NCBI RefSeq assembly: GCF_000383855.1
Contig: NZ_KB912877.1
Span: 750,465 to 814,464 of the forward strand
Reading direction: 5' to 3'
Length of the DNA stretch: 64,000 nt
Source: Methylobacter marinus A45
GTDB taxonomy: Bacteria > Pseudomonadota > Gammaproteobacteria > Methylococcales > Methylomonadaceae
The notes beneath the pieces are model-generated. The model was not told where the DNA came from, ran no database searches, and saw only the letters and a list, made by a program, of their open reading frames with translations. Made by a program: the position numbers and the translations under genes. Numbering within the stretch: the stretch's first letter is position 1; the number at the start of each line of letters is the position of its first letter. Shown in pieces: positions 1-8,263 of this stretch.

Positions 1-803
1 CCGCGGCTTTTCAGGCGCAACTGCTTGCCGGCTTGCGAGCCGGCCGGGACTTTCAATTCGACGGTGCCGCCCAGCGTCGGCACCGGAACGGTGGCGCCCA
101 GGGCGGCCTCCCACGGCGTGACCGGCAGTTCAAGATGAATATCGCGCCCCTCGGCGCGAAAATAACGGTGGGGCTTGAATTCAATTTCCAGATACAAATC
201 GCCGCTGCGGCCGCCGCCGACTCCTGGCATGCCCTGCCCTGCCAGGCGGATGCGCTGCCCGGCCTTGATGCCTTTCGGAATCTTGACATTTAAGGTCCGC
301 ACGCTTGAAACCAGGTGGCCTTGGCTGTCTGTTTGCGGTACGTTCAGGGAAATCAGGCTGTCGGCGCCGCGGTAAGCGTCCTCCAGATCGATCTGTATCC
401 TGGCGTGCTGGTCGCTGCCCTGCATGTGCGCCTGCCTGCCGTAGACGCCGCCCCGCCCGGCGCCGAAACCGCGCCCGAACAGCGCCTCGAAAAAATCGCT
501 GAATCCGCCCCCCGTACCGGTGAAGCCCTGCTCGGCACCGAAATCAAAGCCCCAATCAGGCGGCGGCGTAAAGGACTGCCCCTCCTGCCAGCCACGGCCG
601 ACCTGATCATAGGCGGCGCGCTTTTTAGGGTCTTTAAGCACTTCGTAGGCCTCGCCCAGTTCTTTGAACTTCGTCTCGGCATCGGGCTCCTTGCTGACAT
701 CGGGATGGTATTTGCGGGCCAGTTTGCGGTAGGCCCGCTTTATCTCCTCTGGCGAGGCGTCCCTGGAAAGCCCCATTATTTTGTAATAATCTTTATATTC
801 CAT
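1..803 (-). CDS. cbpA: Curved-DNA-binding DnaJ-type co-chaperone CbpA (partial, 3' end beyond the window)
   Basis: The reading frame begins at an ATG at 803 and runs off the left edge without a stop. Residues 1-70 form a J domain with the HPD motif (KYHPDVS) that stimulates DnaK ATPase. A Gly/Phe-rich linker follows (GFDFGAEQGF, FGRGFGAGRGG), then the start of the DnaJ C-terminal substrate-binding beta domains. No CxxCxGxG zinc-finger repeats are seen, which separates CbpA-type proteins from DnaJ itself. It is expected to act as a cytoplasmic co-chaperone that also binds curved DNA. It is transcribed divergently from the Lon-like gene; the 260-bp gap between them holds a TATAAT at 868-873 as a possible -10 box. 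A chaperone beside a protease suggests a shared proteostasis role, which is inference. Confidence 0.93.
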   Translation of the reverse strand, partial: MEYKDYYKIMGLSRDASPEEIKRAYRKLARKYHPDVSKEPDAETKFKELGEAYEVLKDPKKRAAYDQVGRGWQEGQSFTPPPDWGFDFGAEQGFTGTGGGFSDFFEALFGRGFGAGRGGVYGRQAHMQGSDQHARIQIDLEDAYRGADSLISLNVPQTDSQGHLVSSVRTLNVKIPKGIKAGQRIRLAGQGMPGVGGGRSGDLYLEIEFKPHRYFRAEGRDIHLELPVTPWEAALGATVPVPTLGGTVELKVPAGSQAGKQLRLKSR

Positions 804-1063
804 AGTGCGAATCGGCTCCGCTTTAGCATGGGAAAGGGGTAAAGTGAACGTGCCATACAAATGTGGCTATAATGTAAAAGCCCTGCCGGCAAAGGCTCGA
901 CAAGCACCAGGCGAGAACTTTTATAAAGCCATAGTTGTCTCTTTATATCATGACATTGCCGTTAGTTGGAGCCTTTATAACAGGGTAAGTTTCTCGTCCC
1001 GCCCGGGCATGAAACATTCATAACAACTGATAAAAACCAAGGCTTCCAAGCAAGGTTCATTCT

Positions 1064-3481
1064 ATGAAAAATACACCGCTGGCTCCGTCACAACTTTATA
1101 AACCGTGCAATATCGAGCAGTTAAAATTCAATTCCACTGACGAGCTTGAAAACATCGATATCATTGTCGGCCAGGAACGCGCCATGGAGGCGATCAAATT
1201 CGGCATCCGGATCAACAAAAGCGGTTACAACATTTTCGCGATGGCGCCTTCCGGCACCGGCAAGTTCACCACCATCAAGCAACTGGCCGAACATGAAGCC
1301 TTCCACCGCCCCGTGCCCTCGGACTGGTGTTACGTCAACAATTTCAGCCAGCCGGCCAAGCCGACCGCCATCCGACTGGCGCCGGGACAAGGCAGGATTT
1401 TCCGGCATGACATGGAGCAGTTGATCGACGAACTGAGCATCGCCATACCCTCGGCATTCGACGGTGACGAATACCGCTCCCGCGCCGGCGAGATCGAAAG
1501 CGAATCGCGCCAGCGGGAAATCCATGAATTGAACCAGTTGCGCGAGGAAGCCGAAAACGCCCATATCCTGCTGACCGAAACGGTCACCGGCTACGGTTTC
1601 GCGCCGGCCGATGAAAACGGCGTCGCGCTGACGCCCGAGCAGTTCAACAAGCTCGATAAAGAGCAGCAGCACCAAATACAAAACACGATTTTCAACCTGC
1701 AGGAACGCCTGCAGCAACTGCTGAAAAAATTCCCGATCTGGCGCAAGGAAACCAAGCGCAAGCTGCAGGCGCTGAATCGAGAAGTCGCGGCCCTGGCCGT
1801 CAACCATTCCATCGACGAGCTGATCGAAAAATACGCCGATCAACCGGACGTCATCAGTTATCTGAATGACGTGCAGAAAGACATCATCGAGCACGTCCGG
1901 GATTTCGTTCCGCATACCGAAAAAATGCTGCCGTTTATGGATTTTCAACAGGATTCCAATCCGCTGAAACGCTATCAGGTCAACCTGATCGTCGATTTCA
2001 GCAACAAGCGCGCCGCCCCCGTGGTCTACGAGGACCTGCCGAATTACAGCAACCTGATCGGCCATACCGATCACCAGGCCTATATGGGCTCGTTGATCAC
2101 CGATTTCACCATGATCAAGCCAGGCGCCTTGCATAAGGCCAACGGCGGCTACCTGATCATCGACGCCCGGAAAATCCTGTTTCAGCCGTATGCCTGGGAG
2201 AGCCTTAAACGAACGCTGCAGGCCCGTGAAATCCGCATCGAGCCGCTGGAGCGGACACTCAGCCTGATCAGCACCTCGTCCCTGGAACCGGAGCCCATAC
2301 CGCTGGAGGTAAAGATTATCCTGTTCGGCGATCCGCTGCTGTATTACCTGTTAAGCGCCTATGACCCCGAGTTCCACGACCTGTTCAAGGTGGCCGCCGA
2401 TTTCGACGTCTCCGTTGTCCGGGAAAACAGCACCCATGAATACGCCCGTCTGCTGGCCACGATTGCCAAGCACGAAAAATTGCGGCCGTTGAGTCCGGCG
2501 GCCGTTGCCCGGGTCATCGAGCACAGCTCCCGCATGGCCGGCGATGCCGAGAAGCTGTTGACGCACCTGCGCAGCATCAAGGATCTGTTGACGGAATCCG
2601 ACCATTGGGCCGAGGAAAACGGCCATTCCCTGATCGCCAACAGCGATGTCCAGAAAGCCATCGACCATAAGATTTACCGGCTCGACAAGCTCAGGGAAAA
2701 ACTCTATGAGAATATCGATCGCGGCACCGTGCTGATCGATACCGAGGGCAAGGTGACGGGCCAGATCAACGGCCTGTCGGTGCTGCAACTGGGCGAATTC
2801 GCCTTCGGCCAGCCGTCGCGCATTACGGCCACGACGCGTCTTGGCACCGGCAAAGTGGTCGATATCGAACGCGAAACCGAACTGGGCGGCGCCCTTCATT
2901 CCAAAGGCGTGCTGATCCTGTCGAGCTTCATCGCCTCGCGCTATGCCCGCAACAGCCCGTTCTCGCTGTCCGCCAGCCTGGTGTTCGAGCAGTCCTACGG
3001 CCACGTCGACGGTGACAGCGCCTCGTTGGCCGAACTGTGCGTCATTCTGTCGTCGCTGGCCCAGGTGCCTCTGCGGCAGGATCTGGCGATCACCGGCTCG
3101 ATCAACCAGCTGGGCCATGTGCAGCCGATAGGCGGCGTCAATGAAAAAATAGAAGGCTTCTTCGATATCTGCGTCAAAAAGGGCCTGACCGGCACGCAAG
3201 GCGTCATCATTCCGTCCACGAACGTCAAGTTCCTGATGCTGCGCTGGGATGTCGTGCACGCGGCCCAGTCCGGCCAGTTTCATATCTACGCCGTCACCAC
3301 CGTGGACGAAGCGCTTGAACTGCTGACCGGCATGGAAGCCGGAGTCGTCGACGAGCAGGGCAAATATCCGCCGGCCTCGTTCAACGGCAAGGTCGAAGCC
3401 CAGCTGTTGCAATTTACCTCGCTGAACAAGGAATTCCACCTGAGGGCCGAGAAGGAATCGTCGAAAAATAACGAAAGCTAG
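1064..3481 (+). CDS. Lon-family ATP-dependent protease (AAA protease, LonC/YcbZ type)
   Basis: An 805-residue cytoplasmic ATP-dependent serine protease. The Walker A motif APSGTGKFT lies at about 61-69, close to the N-terminus, so the N-terminal substrate domain of classical Lon is absent. A long helical coiled-coil insertion (about 150-260) splits the AAA module, as in YcbZ/LonC-type enzymes. The C-terminal Lon protease domain carries the Ser-Lys dyad: Ser652 in DGDSAS and Lys695 in GGVNEKIEG, 43 residues apart as in Lon. The ATG at 1064 follows an AAGG about 9 nt upstream. It stands alone with a repeat-filled spacer downstream. Substrates cannot be told from sequence. The family call is firm; the subfamily is inferred from architecture. 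Confidence 0.9.
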   Translation: MKNTPLAPSQLYKPCNIEQLKFNSTDELENIDIIVGQERAMEAIKFGIRINKSGYNIFAMAPSGTGKFTTIKQLAEHEAFHRPVPSDWCYVNNFSQPAKPTAIRLAPGQGRIFRHDMEQLIDELSIAIPSAFDGDEYRSRAGEIESESRQREIHELNQLREEAENAHILLTETVTGYGFAPADENGVALTPEQFNKLDKEQQHQIQNTIFNLQERLQQLLKKFPIWRKETKRKLQALNREVAALAVNHSIDELIEKYADQPDVISYLNDVQKDIIEHVRDFVPHTEKMLPFMDFQQDSNPLKRYQVNLIVDFSNKRAAPVVYEDLPNYSNLIGHTDHQAYMGSLITDFTMIKPGALHKANGGYLIIDARKILFQPYAWESLKRTLQAREIRIEPLERTLSLISTSSLEPEPIPLEVKIILFGDPLLYYLLSAYDPEFHDLFKVAADFDVSVVRENSTHEYARLLATIAKHEKLRPLSPAAVARVIEHSSRMAGDAEKLLTHLRSIKDLLTESDHWAEENGHSLIANSDVQKAIDHKIYRLDKLREKLYENIDRGTVLIDTEGKVTGQINGLSVLQLGEFAFGQPSRITATTRLGTGKVVDIERETELGGALHSKGVLILSSFIASRYARNSPFSLSASLVFEQSYGHVDGDSASLAELCVILSSLAQVPLRQDLAITGSINQLGHVQPIGGVNEKIEGFFDICVKKGLTGTQGVIIPSTNVKFLMLRWDVVHAAQSGQFHIYAVTTVDEALELLTGMEAGVVDEQGKYPPASFNGKVEAQLLQFTSLNKEFHLRAEKESSKNNES

Positions 3482-3510
3482 GAGGCTGTCGGATTTAATT
3501 ATGACGGGTA

Positions 3511-3651
3511 AATTGTAGGTGCGAATTCACTTGTGCCCTTCAGGGTATTCGCACTGTGCGGATACCGTACCCATAGGGCATAAATAAATCCGCACCTACA
3601 CCGGAAATTCATCCGCGCACTTGAGGAAGTTATTTTATGCGCGTTCCTTAG
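3511..3651. repeat. Interspersed palindromic repeat, family B copy 1
   Basis: The arm TGTAGGTGCGAATTC meets an imperfect inverted arm CCGCACCTACA. A conserved tail follows, from GGAAATTCATCCG to GCGCGTTCCTTAG. The tail matches copies at 52989-53169 (same orientation) and 26346-26455 (inverted). This copy is degenerate in the palindrome centre. It is noncoding and lies between two plus-strand genes. Confidence 0.8.
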
Positions 3652-3672
3652 TATGCATTCCCACGCAGGAGA

Positions 3673-3830
3673 GACTGTGAAAGTATTCAATTTAAAAGAT
3701 TTAACCACGAAGGACACGAAGCACACGAAGTTTTAAGTTATTGATTAATTTTATTTTTTCTTCGTGTCCTTCGTGATCTTCGTGGTGAATAAGGCTTTTT
3801 ATGACGCTTTTCACTAATTCTTTCACAGTC
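3673..3830. mobile_element. 158-bp MITE-like element, family A copy 1
   Basis: Its ends are the inverted repeats GACTGTGAAAG and CTTTCACAGTC. An inner inverted pair, CACGAAGGACACGAAG / CTTCGTGTCCTTCGTG, would make a strong hairpin. Copies of exactly the same length lie at 25988-26145 and 28404-28561 with few mismatches. No transposase is encoded, so it would depend on one elsewhere. It sits between CCCACGCAGGAGA and TGAGGAGCGTGGG, the two halves of an older palindrome. Confidence 0.85.
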
Positions 3831-3976
3831 TGAGGAGCGTGGGTACGAGTATATCTGGCCGGACGTGTATTGGCCGAGCCCCTGGATCCCATGGTCCTCC
3901 GTGGGATCCGATACCCAGGCGCGAAGTACACTTGTCCTATATTCTTACACTGCCGTTCTTATGGAGCCCGTAACAC

Positions 3977-6496
3977 ATGACCATCCCCAAATATTTTCGC
4001 CCCGATATGGAACAGAAACTCGACGGATTGAGCGATCTGGCCCGGGATTGCAGTTACTCCTGGGTCCATGGCGCTGATGAGATATGGCGCGAGCTGGATG
4101 CCGAATTCTGGGCGCAAACCCGCAACCCCTGGCTGGTGTTGCAGGCTATATCGCGCGCGCGCCTGGAAGACCTGTCGCAAAACGAAGCCTTCTGCGAGAA
4201 GCTGCGCACCATCGTTTCGGCCCATCGCCAGGCCTTGTCGGAACAGCGCTGGTTCCAGACCAAGAAGCGGCAGGACATCGCCCTGCGGAAAATCGCCTAT
4301 TTCAGCATGGAATTCGGTCTCAGCGAGGCCCTGCCCATTTATTCGGGCGGGCTCGGCCTGCTGGCCGGCGATCACTTGAAGGCCGCCAACGACCTGGGCC
4401 TGCCGTTGGTAGGCGTCGGCCTGCTCTACCAGAAAGGCTATTTCCGCCAGGCCTTCGATGCCGACGGCAACCAGATCGCCCTTTATCCGTCCAGCGAAAC
4501 CAGCGACTTGCCGGTTTGCCCCGTGCGCATCAATCATGGCGAATGGCTGCGCATACAGTTGTTGACGCCGTCCCGTTTATGGGTGCGGGTATGGCAGGCA
4601 CAGATCGGCCGCATCAAACTGTATTTGCTCGATTCCAACGATCCGGCCAATCATCCGGTGGACCGCTGCATCACGGCCGAGCTGTACGGCGGCGAGTCCG
4701 AATACCGGCTGTCGCAGGAGATCCTGCTGGGCATCGGTGGCTGGCAGGTTTTGCAGGCACTGGGCATCACCCCAGAAGTCTGCCATCTGAACGAAGGCCA
4801 TGCCGCGCTGCTGGTGCTTGAGCGCGCGCGTCATTTCATGAACGCGCATCGCGTCGATTTCGCGACGGCCTTGACGGTAACGCGCGCCGGCAACCTGTTT
4901 ACCACCCATACCTCGGTCGAGGCCGGCTTTGACCGGTTCAGCCCCGAATTGATCAAGAACAGCCTGGGCCTTTATGCCAAGGCCCTGAATATCGACCTCG
5001 ATACCTTGCTGGCTCTGGGGCGAAATCCCGGCGACAACAACCCGGCGGCGCCTTTCAACATGGCCTGTCTGGCCATCCGCGGCAGCGCCGCCGTCAATGG
5101 CGTCAGCCGCTTGCACGCCGAGGTCAGCCGGAATATTTTCCTCCCCTTGTTTCCAGGCTGGCCGAAATACGAAATCCCGGTCACCCATGTCACCAATGGC
5201 GTCCATGTGCCAGCCTGGGATTCCATGGAAGCCGACGAGCTCTGGACCAATTTGTGCGGCAAGAACCGCTGGTTTTGCGATCCGGATCATCTGGCCGCCC
5301 AATTCCGCCACGTCAAGGACCACGACCTCTGGAATTTACGCGCCCAGAACCGTTCCCGGCTGGTGCAGTTCGTCCGCGACGAGTACAGCCGGGAACTGAA
5401 CGTGCACAGCACCTTATCCGACACCGAACTGGAAGATCTGGTGTTGCGCCTGTTCGACCCGAACGTATTGACTATCGGCTTTGCCCGCCGTTTCGCCACC
5501 TATAAAAGACCCAACCTGCTGCTGACCGATCCCGAACGGCTGGCGCGCCTGTTGACCGATCCTCACAGGCCCGTGCAGCTGGTCGTCTCCGGCAAGGCGC
5601 ATCCGGCGGACCTGCCGGGCCAGCGCTTGATCAAGGCCTGGCACCAGTTCATACGGCGGCCGGAAATCCGCGAACGCGCGATCTTCCTGAGCGATTACGA
5701 CATGATCACCGCCGAATACCTGGTGCAAGGCGTCGACCTGTGGATCAATACGCCAAGGCGCCCCTGGGAAGCCTGTGGCACCAGCGGCATGAAAATCCTG
5801 GTCAACGGCGGCCTGAATCTGTCCGAGCTGGACGGCTGGTGGGCCGAGGCCTACCGGCCGGAAGTCGGCTGGGCGCTGAACGGGCACGAAGCCGAGCACA
5901 CCGATGCCCAGCAGGCCGACATGTTGTACGGCCTGCTGGAAAACGAGATCGTCCCGGCTTTCTACCGGCGCAACGACAGCGGCATTCCCGAGCGCTGGGT
6001 AGCCAAGATGCGCGAGAGCATGACCACCTTGACGCCTTATTTCTCCGCCAACCGCATGGTGCGCGAATATACCGACCGTTTTTATCTGTCCCTGGCGGAT
6101 CAATATCAACGCCGCGCCGCGAACGGCGCCCGGTCAGGCCGAGACCTGGCCCGCTGGCTGGCCCGCCTGAATGACCTGTGGCCAAAAATTCACGTCGCCC
6201 ATGTCGAAATCGAAAACAGGGAGAGCGTATATTCTTTCAGGCTGCAGGTTTATCTGGGCGATTTAACGGCACAGGATGTCAAGGTCGAACTATTCGCGGA
6301 ACCGACCTACGGCGATGCCGATAATATTTATGAAATGCGTATCGACCATGAACTCCCCGGGGCGGTCAACGGTTTCGTCTACAGCGTCGAGATCCCGGCC
6401 AAGCGGCCGATTTCGGACTATACGCCCAGAATCATACCCAGCCATCCCGACGTCAGCGTGCCTACGGGAGCCCAGCCTATTTTATGGGTGAAATGA
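3977..6496 (+). CDS. glgP: Alpha-glucan (glycogen/maltodextrin) phosphorylase
   Basis: An 839-residue pyridoxal-phosphate enzyme that releases glucose-1-phosphate from alpha-1,4-glucans in the cytoplasm. The N-terminus has the DUF3417-type region of bacterial alpha-glucan family phosphorylases (YFRPDMEQKL and SWVHGADEIW). Next come FSMEFGLSEALPIYSGGLG and the phosphorylase core. The PLP lysine is probably Lys606 in GTSGMKILVNGG, matching the family EA(C/S)GTxxMK motif. A C-terminal region of about 120 residues follows the core, as in this family. ATG at 3977 has a GGAG about 10 nt upstream. The next gene starts 66 bp downstream on the same strand, so co-transcription is possible, although no shared pathway is evident. 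Confidence 0.95.
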   Translation: MTIPKYFRPDMEQKLDGLSDLARDCSYSWVHGADEIWRELDAEFWAQTRNPWLVLQAISRARLEDLSQNEAFCEKLRTIVSAHRQALSEQRWFQTKKRQDIALRKIAYFSMEFGLSEALPIYSGGLGLLAGDHLKAANDLGLPLVGVGLLYQKGYFRQAFDADGNQIALYPSSETSDLPVCPVRINHGEWLRIQLLTPSRLWVRVWQAQIGRIKLYLLDSNDPANHPVDRCITAELYGGESEYRLSQEILLGIGGWQVLQALGITPEVCHLNEGHAALLVLERARHFMNAHRVDFATALTVTRAGNLFTTHTSVEAGFDRFSPELIKNSLGLYAKALNIDLDTLLALGRNPGDNNPAAPFNMACLAIRGSAAVNGVSRLHAEVSRNIFLPLFPGWPKYEIPVTHVTNGVHVPAWDSMEADELWTNLCGKNRWFCDPDHLAAQFRHVKDHDLWNLRAQNRSRLVQFVRDEYSRELNVHSTLSDTELEDLVLRLFDPNVLTIGFARRFATYKRPNLLLTDPERLARLLTDPHRPVQLVVSGKAHPADLPGQRLIKAWHQFIRRPEIRERAIFLSDYDMITAEYLVQGVDLWINTPRRPWEACGTSGMKILVNGGLNLSELDGWWAEAYRPEVGWALNGHEAEHTDAQQADMLYGLLENEIVPAFYRRNDSGIPERWVAKMRESMTTLTPYFSANRMVREYTDRFYLSLADQYQRRAANGARSGRDLARWLARLNDLWPKIHVAHVEIENRESVYSFRLQVYLGDLTAQDVKVELFAEPTYGDADNIYEMRIDHELPGAVNGFVYSVEIPAKRPISDYTPRIIPSHPDVSVPTGAQPILWVK

Positions 6497-6562
6497 GCGA
6501 GCATGCCGGCTTTACAGGACTCCCGTTAAGGGGCTCGTCACAATAATCTGTTGAGGTGCAAT

Positions 6563-7390
6563 ATGAACATCGTCCTGACCCATGGCCTGCTCGGGTTTGA
6601 TACCCTGCCTGTTTTACAAGTCGACTACTTCAACGGCATCAAGGAGCATCTGGAACGCCGGTTTCAGGCGCGGGTGCGGGTCACCCAAGTGCCTCCGATC
6701 GGCGGCATTGACGTGCGCGGCGAGGAATTGAAGCGGCAGATTCTCGAGGCGCTGGGCCAGACCGGCGCGCCGTCCGTACTGAATCCGGACGAGAAAGTCC
6801 ATATCATCGCCCATAGCATGGGCGGACTGGACGGCCGCTACCTGCTGTCGCCGGCCAATCCCGGCAATATCGCCGATCAGGTCTGCTCGCTGACCACCAT
6901 CGGCACGCCGCATCAAGGCTCGCCGCTGGCCGATCTTTGTGAATCATTCGCGGACGGCGAATCGGAAATACCCTTAATGGGCGCCATCGAAGGCGTCATT
7001 CGCGACATAGCCGATAAATTCCATTGGCTTGATGCTTTGCACGATTTAACCGCGGAATCCATGCGCGAATTCAACGACACCTATATCGACAACCCGCGGC
7101 TGAATTATTTCTGCGTGGCCGGCAGCGGGCGCGAGGGCCCTTTAAAGACCTGCAAGCTGTTGCTGCCCGCCTATCGCTACATCGCCAAAATCACCGGGGG
7201 GGACAATGACGGCATGGTGCCGGTTTCCTCGGCCCTGCCTGTCGGGTGGGAAGCTATTGCCCCGCCCTGGCCTGCCGACCATTTCGATGAAATCGGCCAT
7301 GATCTGGATGAGGGCGTGCATGGCAAGCCCGCTCATTTCAATTACCTGCGCGGATATGAGGACATTGTGGAGCGTGTGCGAAACTGTTAG
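6563..7390 (+). CDS. Alpha/beta-hydrolase, triacylglycerol lipase-like
   Basis: A 275-residue lipase-like hydrolase. The N-terminus VLTHGLLGFD contains the oxyanion-hole HG motif of bacterial (Pseudomonas-type) lipases. The nucleophile elbow AHSMGG places Ser85 as catalytic. GTPHQGSPLAD follows as in family I lipases, and late Asp (GGDNDGMVP) and His (near GHDLDEGVHGKPAHFNY) residues could complete the triad. No signal peptide is seen, so it may be cytoplasmic or secreted by a helper route. I prefer the ATG at 6563, with GAGG six bases upstream, over an in-frame TTG at 6551. The substrate is not defined; an acyl-ester or depolymerase role is equally possible. Confidence 0.82.
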   Translation: MNIVLTHGLLGFDTLPVLQVDYFNGIKEHLERRFQARVRVTQVPPIGGIDVRGEELKRQILEALGQTGAPSVLNPDEKVHIIAHSMGGLDGRYLLSPANPGNIADQVCSLTTIGTPHQGSPLADLCESFADGESEIPLMGAIEGVIRDIADKFHWLDALHDLTAESMREFNDTYIDNPRLNYFCVAGSGREGPLKTCKLLLPAYRYIAKITGGDNDGMVPVSSALPVGWEAIAPPWPADHFDEIGHDLDEGVHGKPAHFNYLRGYEDIVERVRNC

Positions 7391-7463
7391 CCGGATCGGT
7401 ACTGGCGGTTGTTTCGGCAACCTCGTGGGGGCGAACCTGTGTGTTTGCCCTTGCTCAACGGTT

Positions 7464-7617
7464 CACCCTCGGCCAATGGTTTGCCGCTGATCCGTGTGCA
7501 CCGGAAACAGGGCGGACACGTAGGTCCGCCCCTACGGTGTGCACCCTCGGCCAATGGTTTGCCGATGATCCGTCGTGCACCCGAAACAGGGCGGACACGC
7601 AGGTCCGCCCCTACAAT
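7464..7617. repeat. 78-bp tandem duplication
   Basis: Two head-to-tail copies, 7464-7541 and 7542-7617, begin CACCCTCGGCCAATGG and end near GGTCCGCCCCTAC. Each contains the inverted pair GGGCGGAC / GTCCGCCC, so each can form a short hairpin. The copies differ by a few substitutions. The 315-bp gap 7391-7705 holds nothing else I can support. Confidence 0.8.
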
Positions 7618-7705
7618 GCAACCGTACGATACATCTCCCTTTGATTCGAATGGGCCGCATCGCAAGCTTCGGCCAGGCACCTGTCCATGCTTATCGGCCA
7701 AAAGA

Positions 7706-7972
7706 TTATTTCGACAACCTTGCCCTGATCCGGTCATAGGTTGCTTTCAATTCCTCGCCGACTATTTTTGTCTTTTCGATAAATTCTTCCGAAGTTTCCA
7801 CCGTATCATCGGAGATGTCGGCCGCTTTCCGGGTAAACGCGTTCCAGTTTTTTTCAACGTTCTCAAATTCGTCCCTGGCTTCCATGGAACCTAAATGCAG
7901 TTTCAATTTAATTTCATCGCGCTCGGTTTTTAAGGATTCAAGCAGGTTTTCAAAGTCTTCTTTTAATGCCAT
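7706..7972 (-). CDS. Small helical (coiled-coil) protein of unknown function
   Basis: An 88-residue, highly charged, almost wholly alpha-helical protein with no cysteines, signal peptide or membrane segment. Heptad-like patterns run through ENLLESLKTERDEIKLKLHLG and EEFIEKTKIVGEELKATYDRI. The ATG at 7972 is preceded by GAGGTG about 4 nt upstream. It is a single gene between the lipase gene and nifJ, transcribed away from nifJ. I do not recognise a function; dimerisation or a small stress or cytoskeleton-like role would be a guess. The coding call rests on its RBS and coherent composition. Confidence 0.7.
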   Translation of the reverse strand: MALKEDFENLLESLKTERDEIKLKLHLGSMEARDEFENVEKNWNAFTRKAADISDDTVETSEEFIEKTKIVGEELKATYDRIRARLSK

Positions 7973-8263
7973 GACACACCTCTGTTTTTTGTTTTATTTA
8001 ACACATTGTGGAACAGTCTTCGGTAAAAAATTAAGCTGTCTTTGAGGCTAAGACAGAGCCCCTCAAATTCTGTTCATTCCTCAAGCATTTAAGCTATGCT
8101 TGGGTGCGAAGAACCAATGTTTGTATGGCCGTTCCGGGAAATAGCGGCTAATATCCTGTTTTCCGGCTGTTATCAGGAATCAATTGAGGCAACTTACTAT
8201 CGAACAGTTGCGACAGAACCCTGATTGGTTCTGAAACAGCAGTTATTTGCAAGGGGATGATTG

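Noticed and set aside
3499-3931. Small open frames reading HHEDHEGHEE or VVKSFKLNTF at the three family A elements
   Set aside because: These are translations of the MITE's inner inverted repeat and appear on both strands at every copy, so they are not genes.
7464-7617. CRISPR array
   Set aside because: Only two units of 78 bp with no unique spacers between them and no cas genes in the window.
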